Of a DNA stretch of 33,376 nt, positions 8,186 to 15,408 are shown piece after piece (position 1 is the stretch's first letter; the number at the start of each line of letters is the position of its first letter). Made by a program: the position numbers and the translations under genes. The notes under the pieces are model-generated. The model had not been told where the DNA came from. It saw only the letters and a program-made list of their open reading frames with translations, and did not search any database. Location: positions 1-33,376 of the forward strand of contig CABIXF010000045.1 in the NCBI GenBank assembly GCA_902362595.1, read 5' to 3'. This DNA comes from Bacteroidaceae bacterium (GTDB lineage: Bacteria > Bacteroidota > Bacteroidia > Bacteroidales > Bacteroidaceae).

Positions 8186-8808
8186 AATAGGGTTTTCTTT
8201 ATGTTTTCTATTTCGTAGGGTTGCAACAGACAGGCTTCAAGAAACCAGGATGCACCTTTGGCCAAATAATAGCTGAAGTTGCTGCAACCGAGTGCGTTCA
8301 AATGGCTCTCCCGGTCCAGCATACCGACTTTTCGGAGAATGGTCAGATAAGCACTTGCCACCCGATCTTTGGTATTGTCACTCCAGGAATCAACAAACTC
8401 ATCTTTCGCTGAGATTTCATTTAACTCCATCATGAGGTCCTCTTTTTTTACACTTCTGGAAATGCTGTTCCATTTTTTCATGGTCACATTGACATGAAAA
8501 TCAAAGCATATTTTATAGGTCTTCAAGATCACATAGAAAAGGGCGGCTACCTTGTCAGAATCATTCATTTCCAGGAAGTCATTCCAGAAATAGGCCGGCA
8601 TCGCTTCATAGCGGCGTTTGATTTCAAGAATGGCTTTTGCACGTGAACGTTCAGCATTTATTTGCAACAGATGGTTGTTCACCTTCTCCTCATTCAGCAG
8701 TTCGTCGCTATTGGTTGCTTGCAATAAAGGTAGAAGTGTGACGGTTTCTTCAAATAGAAAACCTCCCCCCGTTATGGCTGCTGTATATGGACTGTTTTTT
8801 TTATTCAT
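8182..8808 (-). CDS. brxA: BREX protein BrxA (DUF1819)
   Basis: The 208-residue protein fits DUF1819 (BrxA), a small helical DNA-binding protein that opens most type 1 BREX operons. Family features seen are YTAAITGGGFLFEET near the N terminus, RSRAKAILEIKRRYEAMP (54-71), the central LMMELNEIS block, and a C-terminal helix ending in the LLQPYEIENIKKTLL stretch. It is the first gene of the operon: 525 bp separate it from the next gene upstream, and a possible promoter lies 125 bp upstream. The start at 8808 gives the family-typical N terminus. Confidence 0.93.
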   Translation of the reverse strand: MNKKNSPYTAAITGGGFLFEETVTLLPLLQATNSDELLNEEKVNNHLLQINAERSRAKAILEIKRRYEAMPAYFWNDFLEMNDSDKVAALFYVILKTYKICFDFHVNVTMKKWNSISRSVKKEDLMMELNEISAKDEFVDSWSDNTKDRVASAYLTILRKVGMLDRESHLNALGCSNFSYYLAKGASWFLEACLLQPYEIENIKKTLL

Positions 8809-8932
8809 TTTATGTTAGCATGTTTGAGCCATCCGTTCGTTGTTTGCTCTTCTGCAAAACGACTTGAAGGCGATTCAAAATTTTGTTTCCCCTATATTTA
8901 TATATAAGGTCATATATTTCAACAAAAATAAT

Positions 8933-8940
8933 GTTTTTAT
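8933..8940 (-). promoter_or_regulatory. Possible -7 element of the BREX operon promoter
   Basis: On the minus strand these bases read TATTTTTG, a match to the Bacteroidetes -7 consensus TAnnTTTG. No good TTTG element lies about 19 bp upstream. It would leave an AT-rich untranslated leader of roughly 120 nt before brxA. Confidence 0.4.
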
Positions 8941-9240
8941 TCGAGGTATCATTCTGAGACTAGGATTAAAAAGGCAATTCGCTTAAAAAAGTGTATTCCT
9001 AGATTCTTCTATTCATTCGTTCCGCACCCGACCGATGGCAATTATAGTTCTACTTAAGAATGATCATCCATCAAAATCTATATGTTCAATCACTTTCAAA
9101 GATACAAAAATATTCCTTCCGACAAGAAAAATCCTCCTCCAAACGGTCGTTTCCCCGCTTTTCACGATAATTTTTGTAACAAGATGTTTTTTGATTATCT
9201 CATTGGAAATGGAAACATTACTTTCTGAAAAGGCCGAATG

Positions 9241-9294
9241 AAAAGGCTGCACTCTCACCGGACACATACATCTCAGAGGAGTATTGCAGCTTTC
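9241..9294 (-). terminator. Possible terminator after the WGR-domain gene
   Basis: GCTGCA at 9246-9251 pairs with TGCAGC at 9285-9290, both next to A/T runs. On the minus strand the distal arm is followed by CCTTTTC. The loop is long (33 nt), with some inner CTC/GAG pairing. Confidence 0.4.
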
Positions 9295-9333
9295 CACCGT
9301 AAAGTGGCATAGATACCTGTGAGTGACATACGC

Positions 9334-10056
9334 TTAGAGAATAAAGTTAAATGATTGAAGATCTTCTACCATCTTTCTTTGAATTTCATTCTCATTCCAA
9401 GGCACGCCATAAATCAAAGCCAACCTTTTAATCGCTTTAATGCCACGTTCCTTTAACTCAGATGAAATAGCACCGGTTATTTTTATTTGCGCAAAGGCGG
9501 TAGCATAAGTAACCATATCACTTTGAATCATATCCATTTCCTTATCCATTGCCATTTTCATCACTTCGTTGGCATCAAGTGTATCGACAGGAATATACTC
9601 CATACCCCAATCTTGTTCTATCAACTTTCGTGGGAAAGCGGAATAATCAAAATTGGGATTTTTCCTGACGACTTCAAATATGCAAATCAACGTATCATGT
9701 CCTTCATCACTTCCGAACGGAGCATCTTCATCGCCTCCCGAATAATATATTTCGTCGTTAAAATGTTCGGAAAATCTCGGATGTGATGTTTTGGGATTAA
9801 GACCATATTCCTCACTGTCAATATACAGCCGGTTCAGGAAATTAAAGTTTTCGTCTTCCACATATCCTTTTTTTATCTTTGAACGGATTAACTTCTCGGC
9901 TTCCTTTTGGCAGTCTTCTGTGGTGTCAAATTCCTTTAATTCAAATTTTCCTATGCTACCGTATTTTCCATAATTTACAGCAAAACTACAATCACTATAA
10001 TCTATCCACCAAAATTTGTTGGATTTTTCATCTTTGTATACAAAGGCTCTTTTCAT
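9334..10056 (-). CDS. WGR-domain-like protein of unknown function
   Basis: Residues 1-66 resemble a WGR domain, a nucleic-acid-interacting fold best known from PARPs and MolR-type regulators: SNKFWWIDY (11-19), NYGKYGSIGKFELKEF (29-44), and a helix ending in SKIKKGYVE (58-66). The namesake Trp-Gly-Arg is replaced by Tyr-Gly-Lys, as in many bacterial members. Residues 105-150 (GGDEDAPFGSDEGHDTL, then a helix) look like a short DUF4259-like unit, which I hold only tentatively. The C-terminal 80 residues are helical. No signal peptide or membrane segment is present. It lies upstream of BREX on the same strand but is separated by 525 bp and a hairpin, so it is probably its own unit. A link to defence is possible but unproven. 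Confidence 0.65.
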   Translation of the reverse strand: MKRAFVYKDEKSNKFWWIDYSDCSFAVNYGKYGSIGKFELKEFDTTEDCQKEAEKLIRSKIKKGYVEDENFNFLNRLYIDSEEYGLNPKTSHPRFSEHFNDEIYYSGGDEDAPFGSDEGHDTLICIFEVVRKNPNFDYSAFPRKLIEQDWGMEYIPVDTLDANEVMKMAMDKEMDMIQSDMVTYATAFAQIKITGAISSELKERGIKAIKRLALIYGVPWNENEIQRKMVEDLQSFNFIL

Positions 10057-10464
10057 ATTGTTTCTGTTTCAATTGTTGCTAATATGACGCTGACAACGAA
10101 ATTACGCAGTTATTTTTCAAGTAAAGTGCATCTGTTATTATTGATAACGCGGCATATATGCTCGCAAACAAAGATATAAAATTATTGCTAACCAATACAA
10201 TACGAGTCATCTATTCCATGAAAAAAATCATTTTTTGTAGTTGTTCTACCCACGGATAAGTCGCGTGTATAATATTCACAGAAAGCTATCATCTTGTTCT
10301 TCAGTTTTGTAGCTTTCTTCCGAATGCGGAAAATACAAAAACGGACGAGAGGGAAGTCCAACGGGAACATTTACTGATTGCTAACCCCTGGGTATTTTCA
10401 GAACCGGCATATATCCGGTTTACATTATTTTTTCTGAATCTATCCGAAATCGGGCGAGTTCCTT
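10057..10464. other. Non-coding spacer between the WGR gene and pnuT
   Basis: The stretch is AT-rich with no credible gene. It contains two inverted repeats: a 9-bp pair AGAAAGCTA/TAGCTTTCT at about 10279-10319, and AACCGG (10402-10407) with CCGGTT (10415-10420) about 45 bp upstream of the pnuT -7 box, which could be an operator. No thiamine-pyrophosphate riboswitch motifs were found. Confidence 0.45.
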
Positions 10465-10472
10465 TATCTTTG
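10465..10472 (+). promoter_or_regulatory. -7 promoter element of pnuT
   Basis: TATCTTTG matches the Bacteroidetes consensus TAnnTTTG exactly. It ends 4 bp before the pnuT ATG, so transcription should begin at or next to the start codon. No clear -33 TTTG is present. Confidence 0.6.
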
Positions 10473-10476
10473 CGCC

Positions 10477-11073
10477 ATGAATTACCTGGAACTGTTTGGA
10501 ACCCTCGTGGGGTTAGTCTATCTGGCATTGGAGTATCGCGCCAGCATCTACTTGTGGCCGGTGTCCATCATCATGCCGGCCATCTATCTGGTGGTATATT
10601 ATCAGGCCGGACTGTATGCCGATTTCGGAATCAATGTCTACTACCTGCTTGCTTCGGCGTACGGCTGGATGGCCTGGAGCCGAAGCAAGAGAAAGACAGA
10701 CCCGGCGCAGCCAGTAGCGGAACTGCCCATCACTTCCATGCCGCGCAAGGTGTATCTGCCCCTGACGGTCGTGTTTGCGGTGTGCTGGCTGGCCATCACG
10801 TGGATACTGATTGAGTGGACCGACAGCAATGTGCCTTGGACCGACAGCTTCACCACGGCCCTGAGTGTGGTAGGGATGTGGATGCTGGCCCGCAAGTACG
10901 TGGAACAGTGGGGAGTATGGATGGTGGTCGACTGGGTGTGCTGCGGACTATACGTATATAAAGGATTGTATTTCACCGCGGTGCTTTACGGCGTGTATGC
11001 CGTAGTGGCCATTTTCGGATGGAGAAGATGGTGGGCAGCAATGAAGACCGAACCCCAAACTGAAAACGAATAA
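10477..11073 (+). CDS. pnuT: PnuC-family transporter, probably thiamine-specific (PnuT)
   Basis: The 198-residue protein is a PnuC-type inner-membrane facilitator with about seven hydrophobic segments. The first is at 4-20, and the family core WPVSIIMPAIYLVVYY (28-43) and YYLLASAYGWMAWSR (55-69) follows, with later helices at 87-105, 128-140, 150-165 and 170-185. PnuC proteins carry non-phosphorylated vitamins such as nicotinamide riboside, riboflavin or thiamine, and the substrate is usually revealed by the neighbouring kinase. Here the next gene, 13 bp or more downstream, encodes thiamine pyrophosphokinase, so thiamine is the likely substrate: uptake by diffusion followed by trapping as thiamine pyrophosphate. 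The start matches other PnuC N termini. In Bacteroides the operon often begins with a TonB-dependent receptor (OMPthi), which is absent here. Confidence 0.85.
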   Translation: MNYLELFGTLVGLVYLALEYRASIYLWPVSIIMPAIYLVVYYQAGLYADFGINVYYLLASAYGWMAWSRSKRKTDPAQPVAELPITSMPRKVYLPLTVVFAVCWLAITWILIEWTDSNVPWTDSFTTALSVVGMWMLARKYVEQWGVWMVVDWVCCGLYVYKGLYFTAVLYGVYAVVAIFGWRRWWAAMKTEPQTENE

Positions 11074-11131
11074 TGAAGCAAGTTACATGGAACACAACGA
11101 ATATAACATGTATTTATCAAAGGAGGAAAGG

Positions 11132-11770
11132 ATGCGGGCCGTCCTGCCTTTTATGCCCGAAGCGGTAGTGGTGGGCAACGGCGATTTCCCTTCTCATCCG
11201 TTCCCGCTGGCCGTGCTGGACGCTTCGCCGTGCGTGGTGTGCTGCGACGGAGGGGCAGACGCATTAGTGGACAGCGGACGGGTGCCCGGTTGGATAGTGG
11301 GCGACGGCGATTCGCTCTCGGAAACGAACCGGGTGCGTTTTCACGACCGGATACACCGCATCTCCGAGCAGGAGACGAACGACCAGACGAAAGCGGTCAT
11401 CTTTCTGGCTGCCAAGGGTATCCGGCGGATGGTTCTCGTGGGGGCTACGGGCAAGCGGGAAGACCATACCTTGGGAAACATCAGCCTGCTCATGGAATAC
11501 CAGCAGATGGGGCTGGAGGTGGCGATGCTGACCGACTACGGGTCGTTTGTGCCTGCCGCAGATACGGAAAAGTTTGCGGGATTCCCTCGCCAGCAGGTAT
11601 CTGTATTCAATGTGGATGCGGTACAGTTGCGGAGCGAAGGATTACGGTATCCGCTGTATGACTTCCAGAGCTGGTGGCAGGGAACGCTTAATGAAGTGAT
11701 TGACAGTGAGTTTTGTATTTCAGCGAAGGGCCGTTACCTTGTATATCGCACTTATGAACCAAAGGCGTAA
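11132..11770 (+). CDS. Thiamine pyrophosphokinase (thiamine diphosphokinase)
   Basis: The enzyme transfers pyrophosphate from ATP to thiamine to give the cofactor thiamine pyrophosphate in the cytoplasm. Diagnostic motifs are CCDGGAD, GDGDS, the EQETNDQTKA block that binds Mg-ATP, and GATGKREDHTLGN; the C-terminal beta domain that binds thiamine (SVFNVDA to SEFCISAKGRYLVY) is complete. The frame opens at 11087, but an unusually strong AAAGGAGG at 11119-11126 lies 5 bp before the ATG at 11132, and family members start close to MxxxLPFxPEAVV, so 11132 is preferred (212 residues). It forms a two-gene operon with the PnuC-type transporter, which gives a thiamine salvage unit. It ends in a terminator hairpin. 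Confidence 0.92.
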   Translation: MRAVLPFMPEAVVVGNGDFPSHPFPLAVLDASPCVVCCDGGADALVDSGRVPGWIVGDGDSLSETNRVRFHDRIHRISEQETNDQTKAVIFLAAKGIRRMVLVGATGKREDHTLGNISLLMEYQQMGLEVAMLTDYGSFVPAADTEKFAGFPRQQVSVFNVDAVQLRSEGLRYPLYDFQSWWQGTLNEVIDSEFCISAKGRYLVYRTYEPKA

Positions 11771-11812
11771 AAAAACGCCGAAGCGTTTTATCTGAAACGC
11801 AAAGGCGTTTTC
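11771..11812 (+). terminator. Intrinsic terminator after thiamine pyrophosphokinase
   Basis: A nested hairpin begins right after the stop codon. The outer arms AAAACGCC and GGCGTTTT enclose an inner pair GCGTTT/AAACGC. The 3' arm ends in TTTT. Confidence 0.75.
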
Positions 11813-11921
11813 GGGAACCATTCTTTTCCGTTGAGTTTTAAGTTAATAAATCATTAGCATTCTTGCTTTTCTCCCCAGAAAATACTAAATTACGACATCG
11901 TAGATTTTAAATGTAATGCCT

Positions 11922-12602
11922 ATGAAAAAGTATGTAGCAGAATTAATCGGAACAATGGTTCTTGTACTGCTGGGATGCGGTAGCGCCGTATTCGCCGGGG
12001 GAGTAGCCGACACAGTGGGTGCCGGAGTAGGAACCATCGGAGTGGCTATGGCTTTCGGACTCTCTGTCATCGCCATGGCTTACACCATCGGAAACATATC
12101 CGGTTGCCACATCAATCCGGCCATCACGCTGGGAGTGTGGCTCTCGGGAGGTATGAAAACTAAACGGGCGCTGATGTACATGCTCTTTCAGGTGGTAGGC
12201 GCCATCCTCGGTTCGCTGATTCTGACCTTACTGGTATCGACCGGTGCGCACGGGGGACCTACGGCGACGGGCTCCAACAGTTTCGCACCCGATGCCATGG
12301 GACAGGCGTTCCTGGCGGAAGCCGTGTTTACCTTTATCTTTGTGCTGGTGGCCTTGGGGGCTACGGACGAGAAGAAGGGAGCCGGCAACTTGGCGGGACT
12401 GGCCATCGGACTGACGCTGATACTGATTCACATTGTATGTATTCCGATTACGGGTACTTCCGTGAATCCGGCCCGCAGCATCGGACCGGCCTTGATGGAA
12501 GGCGGACAGGCTATCGAACAGCTCTGGCTTTTCATCGTGGCTCCGTTTGTGGGAGCGGCTTTCAGTGCTCTTGTGTGGAAGTTCCTCCGCACGGAGAAAT
12601 AA
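11922..12602 (+). CDS. aqpZ: Aquaporin Z (MIP family water channel)
   Basis: The protein forms the inner-membrane water channel. It has six hydrophobic helices and the two half-helix NPA motifs, HINPAIT and SVNPARS. The selectivity filter is of the water-specific AqpZ type, with His in LIHIVCIP and Thr/Arg in ITGTSVNPAR, rather than glycerol-facilitator residues. The length of about 226 residues is normal for AqpZ. Two ATGs are available, at 11916 (MPMKK) and 11922 (MKK); the second gives the usual AqpZ N terminus and was chosen. It stands alone, after a terminator, with a weak -7-like TAGATTTT about 15 bp upstream. Confidence 0.93.
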   Translation: MKKYVAELIGTMVLVLLGCGSAVFAGGVADTVGAGVGTIGVAMAFGLSVIAMAYTIGNISGCHINPAITLGVWLSGGMKTKRALMYMLFQVVGAILGSLILTLLVSTGAHGGPTATGSNSFAPDAMGQAFLAEAVFTFIFVLVALGATDEKKGAGNLAGLAIGLTLILIHIVCIPITGTSVNPARSIGPALMEGGQAIEQLWLFIVAPFVGAAFSALVWKFLRTEK

Positions 12603-12644
12603 AGAAGAATCCTCGATAGCATGTCTTTTTCATTTAAAAAGCGT

Positions 12645-12652
12645 ATCTTTGC
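12645..12652 (+). promoter_or_regulatory. -7 promoter element of the DUF486 gene
   Basis: TATCTTTG matches TAnnTTTG and lies 28 bp before the ATG at 12681; a T-rich stretch sits about 15-20 bp upstream of it. Confidence 0.6.
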
Positions 12653-12680
12653 AGCCGGTTTTTAAATAAAGGAAAAAGAT

Positions 12681-13055
12681 ATGCTATCGCACGGAATTTA
12701 TTCTATCGTTTTACTGATTTTTTCGAACATCTTCATGACGTTTGCCTGGTACGGGCATTTGAAGATGCGTGAGGAGTTCAGCTGGTTTGCCGCACTGCCG
12801 CTCATCGGAGTGATTGCGTTCAGCTGGGCCATTGCCTTTTTTGAATATTGTTTGCAGGTACCGGCCAACCGACTGGGTTTCAAGGATAGTGGTGGACCTT
12901 TCGACATCATGCAGCTGAAAGTGATTCAGGAAGTGATTACGCTGACGGTCTTCACGATATTCTCCATGATTGCGTTCAAGATGGAATTGAAATGGAATCA
13001 CCTGGCTGCCTTTTTCTGCCTGATTCTGGCTGTGTATTTCGTGTTCAAGAAATAA
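12681..13055 (+). CDS. DUF486 (DMT superfamily) small membrane protein
   Basis: The 124-residue protein belongs to DUF486, a short four-helix relative of the drug/metabolite transporters. Hydrophobic segments are at about 5-24, 34-53, 80-98 and 103-121. The family-conserved stretches are FMTFAWYGHLK (18-28), WAIAFFEYCLQVPANRLG (49-66) and LKVIQEVITLTVF (78-90). Substrate and function are unknown for the family. It has its own promoter, and its stop lies only 9 bp from the end of the converging gene on the minus strand, with no terminator between. Confidence 0.88.
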   Translation: MLSHGIYSIVLLIFSNIFMTFAWYGHLKMREEFSWFAALPLIGVIAFSWAIAFFEYCLQVPANRLGFKDSGGPFDIMQLKVIQEVITLTVFTIFSMIAFKMELKWNHLAAFFCLILAVYFVFKK

Positions 13056-13064
13056 GCGGCGAGG

Positions 13065-14030
13065 TCAGTTCTGCTGGTCGCGCAAACGCTGGATTTCGCG
13101 CTGCACATCGTACTGGTTATTTCTGATTCGGTCTTTCCGCAAGAACTCTTTGCGCCGGATGGAGTCTTCGGCTTCTTTCCGACGAATGTACTCATACAAG
13201 TTTCCCGCATCCTCCTCCCGGGCTGGTTGCGGGTTTTTCTTTTTCTGTACTTCCAGGGTATCTGGCTTCGCTGCCGACTGGGTGGCCTTGACGGAGTCGG
13301 GCGTGGCATAGACGGGCAGGAGAGGAGCCCCCGAAAAGGCTGGCTGGAAGGAGAGTACGGTACGGGTGGTGTCGGCCTTGCGGGCAGCAGTGTAACGGTA
13401 GAAATTGGGTACCTTCAGGCTGTCGGCAGCAGTAGGTACGTAGTCGGCATACGTCTTCCAGGCGTTGGCATGCTTGCGGTTGTGGGCCAGCATGCGTCCG
13501 CGGGGAGACAGATTATCGTAGAGGAAACCGATAAAATCGAGTCCATCGATGCCGATTCCTACCCCGGCAGAACCTCCCACACTTTCATACATTCTTCCCG
13601 GAGAAGGCATCAGACTGCGTCCATAGTTTTCATCCCTGTAGACTTGGTTGGGATTCAGGGTCCAGGAGATTTCCCATTTCTTGGGACGTCCGGTCACCAG
13701 CACATCGTACACGGGGTCTTCTCCGAAACGGGTCCAGATGGTGTAGGGTTCCATGCGGACGTAGCCTTCGGGTTTCTTCACCTTGGTGGTATCAATCAGG
13801 CTGCGGGGCACTTTCAGGTCGACCTTGAAGTCCATCCATTTCTTGTTGAGCGGAGCCTCCAGGGGCTTGTTTTCCGGCTTGCTGGTCGGATTGAAATCAA
13901 ATTGAATCATTTTCACGGCATCCATGTTGAGCTGCAGTTCTTTTTCCTGCTGCTGAGCCATGGCCGGAAGAATACCGGCTGCACATAGGAATAAAGTCAG
14001 TTTGGAGGATAAATGTGATGCGTAGTCCAT
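13065..14030 (-). CDS. Exported protein of unknown function, Bacteroidales type
   Basis: The 321-residue protein starts with a signal peptide (hydrophobic LTLFLCAAGILPAMA at 11-25, cleavage probably before QQQEK). The body has few charged clusters until about 170 (MDFKVDLKVPRSLIDTT, then WTRFGEDPVYDVLVTGRPKKWEISW). A glycine-rich segment VGGSAGVGIGIDGLDFIGFLYDN follows at about 150-173. The C-terminal 55 residues form a strongly charged helix rich in RRKE and RDQ. I do not recognise a named family with confidence. It is 13 bp downstream of an NlpC/P60 lipoprotein gene on the same strand, which suggests a periplasmic or envelope role. No catalytic motif is visible. Confidence 0.7.
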   Translation of the reverse strand: MDYASHLSSKLTLFLCAAGILPAMAQQQEKELQLNMDAVKMIQFDFNPTSKPENKPLEAPLNKKWMDFKVDLKVPRSLIDTTKVKKPEGYVRMEPYTIWTRFGEDPVYDVLVTGRPKKWEISWTLNPNQVYRDENYGRSLMPSPGRMYESVGGSAGVGIGIDGLDFIGFLYDNLSPRGRMLAHNRKHANAWKTYADYVPTAADSLKVPNFYRYTAARKADTTRTVLSFQPAFSGAPLLPVYATPDSVKATQSAAKPDTLEVQKKKNPQPAREEDAGNLYEYIRRKEAEDSIRRKEFLRKDRIRNNQYDVQREIQRLRDQQN

Positions 14031-14043
14031 GTCGTGTGCGTAT

Positions 14044-14577
14044 TTATAGTCCTTTCACTCGTCCGCCCTGCATCCAGCATTTGCGGTAGTAGGGCTCTTC
14101 CAGCCGGCTGACGATGACGCCTGCGCTGCTGCTGGCGTGGATGAATTTTCCGTCTTTCAGGTAGATGCCTACGTGGTTGGCGGTCTTCTTGCGGCGTCCG
14201 TCGTGGAAGAACACTAGGTCGCCTTCCTGCAACTTGCGTTTGCTCACCTTGTGGCAGTCTTTCGTCCGTTGGGCTTCCGAGTTACGCTGCAGTTTTTTGT
14301 GGTACACTTTCTTGTAGACCGCCGCCGTGAAACCCGAACAGTCTGTTCCCCGGTGGGTACTTCCTCCGTGGCGGTAGGGCACGCCAATCCAGTCGGCTGC
14401 TTCTACGTAAAGACGGTGGTTGTCGTTGGCGTCAATGTCCATTTCCAAGCGTACAGCTGCACGCGCCAGCTCGCGGAAATCGTAACGAGGAGCACGGGTG
14501 CCACACGATGAAAACAAAAGTGTGCACACCAAAATTAGCATGCACACCGAAAAGCGAGTGAAGCGGTATTTGTACAT
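14044..14577 (-). CDS. NlpC/P60 peptidoglycan endopeptidase, lipoprotein
   Basis: This is a small cysteine peptidase that cuts peptide cross-bridges in peptidoglycan. The catalytic triad is visible: Cys in GTDCSGFT, His in NHVGIYL and a third polar residue in FIHASSS. The spacing is typical of NlpC/P60, and the start of the domain (AADWIGVPYRHGGSTHRG) is conserved. An N-terminal lipoprotein signal ends in LFSSC. The reading frame opens at 14595, but a consensus -7 element overlaps that ATG, so the start at 14577 (MYKYRF, 177 residues) is preferred. The downstream gene follows after 13 bp. Confidence 0.9.
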   Translation of the reverse strand: MYKYRFTRFSVCMLILVCTLLFSSCGTRAPRYDFRELARAAVRLEMDIDANDNHRLYVEAADWIGVPYRHGGSTHRGTDCSGFTAAVYKKVYHKKLQRNSEAQRTKDCHKVSKRKLQEGDLVFFHDGRRKKTANHVGIYLKDGKFIHASSSAGVIVSRLEEPYYRKCWMQGGRVKGL

Positions 14578-14592
14578 ATTGGTTATTTTGAA

Positions 14593-14600
14593 CAAATGTA
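14593..14600 (-). promoter_or_regulatory. -7 promoter element of the NlpC/P60 gene
   Basis: The minus strand reads TACATTTG, an exact TAnnTTTG match, ending 15 bp before the ATG at 14577. No clear -33 element is present. It argues against a start at 14595. Confidence 0.5.
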
Positions 14601-14666
14601 CATAATATCTTCGTTACCTGGATAGGTACTTAGCGTATTTTAGAACCTGTTGAAGATTGTTTCATT

Positions 14667-15374
14667 TTATTCCTTCACCTCGAAATAGTCTTCCAGCTCT
14701 TTTCCTGCGGCACCGTCGGCATTGTCAAGGTCGCGAAGCAGGTGCCCCTGTTCCAGTAGCACAATACGGGTACTGAGGTCCACGGTGTGGCTCAGGTTGT
14801 GGCTGGACACAAGGATGGTGGCTTTATGTTCCTCGTAATAATGCTGGAGCAAGTGCTTGAGCAGCGACTGTGAAGTAGGGTCGAGGAAGTTGAACGGCTC
14901 GTCCAGAATGACGAGTTCCGGATTGTGAAGCAGGGCGGTGACGATACCCATCTTCTGCTTGTTCCCGGCAGAAAGGTTGCGGATGTATTTCTTTTCTTTC
15001 AGGATTTCATCGCCTAGAAAACGTTCATAGCGATGGATGCGCTCATGAAGGGTGGCGGCATCGAACCCATATATGTGCCCGCAAAACTGGAAATATTCTT
15101 CGGGGGTGAGGTAATCTATCAGAAAACTCTCGTCCATATAGGCTCCCACACGCAATTTCCAGTCTTCACTTTGTGATACGTCGATGCCATCCAGGCATAC
15201 GCTTCCGCTGTCGGCCTTCAGCAAATCGAGCATCAGGCGGAAAAGCGTGGTCTTTCCGGCACCGTTGTTGCCCATCAGGCCCAGTATCTCGGGCGCTTGC
15301 AGGGTGTAGTCGGGAATATCGACGGCCGTCTTGCTGCCGTACGTTTTTTTCAAGTTCTGTATCTTGATTTCCAT
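14667..15374 (-). CDS. ABC transporter ATP-binding protein
   Basis: The 235-residue nucleotide-binding subunit has Walker A GNNGAGKTT (35-43), Q-loop region YMDESF, signature LSAGNKQKMG, Walker B LVILDEPFNFLDP, and the H-loop SSHNL. It resembles the export-type subunits that pair with CcmA/NatA-like permeases. It follows the DUF5687 permease gene by 34 bp on the same strand, and the two very probably form one transporter. Substrate and direction cannot be read from sequence; export is usual for this class. Confidence 0.9.
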   Translation of the reverse strand: MEIKIQNLKKTYGSKTAVDIPDYTLQAPEILGLMGNNGAGKTTLFRLMLDLLKADSGSVCLDGIDVSQSEDWKLRVGAYMDESFLIDYLTPEEYFQFCGHIYGFDAATLHERIHRYERFLGDEILKEKKYIRNLSAGNKQKMGIVTALLHNPELVILDEPFNFLDPTSQSLLKHLLQHYYEEHKATILVSSHNLSHTVDLSTRIVLLEQGHLLRDLDNADGAAGKELEDYFEVKE

Positions 15375-15408
15375 AAGGATTCATTGTGATTGGTTACAAA
15401 ATAAAAAG

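Larger units (their letters stand above)
8809..9333. other. Non-coding spacer between brxA and the WGR gene
   Basis: This 525-bp AT-rich stretch has no ORF with credible coding character; short frames on both strands overlap each other and resemble nothing recognised. It holds the likely BREX leader (8809-8940) at its left and a terminator-like hairpin for the WGR gene (9241-9294) at its right. Nothing else was identified. Confidence 0.5.

Noticed and set aside
9035..9297. Overlapping short frames on both strands in the brxA-WGR spacer
   Set aside because: AT-rich, mutually antisense, no start context or similarity.
10188..10370. Short minus-strand frame upstream of pnuT
   Set aside because: Atypical composition, contains an inverted repeat, no recognised motif.
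10057..10476. Thiamine-pyrophosphate riboswitch before pnuT
   Set aside because: Neither the CTGAGA core nor the ACCTGATCTGG-type core was found on the plus strand.
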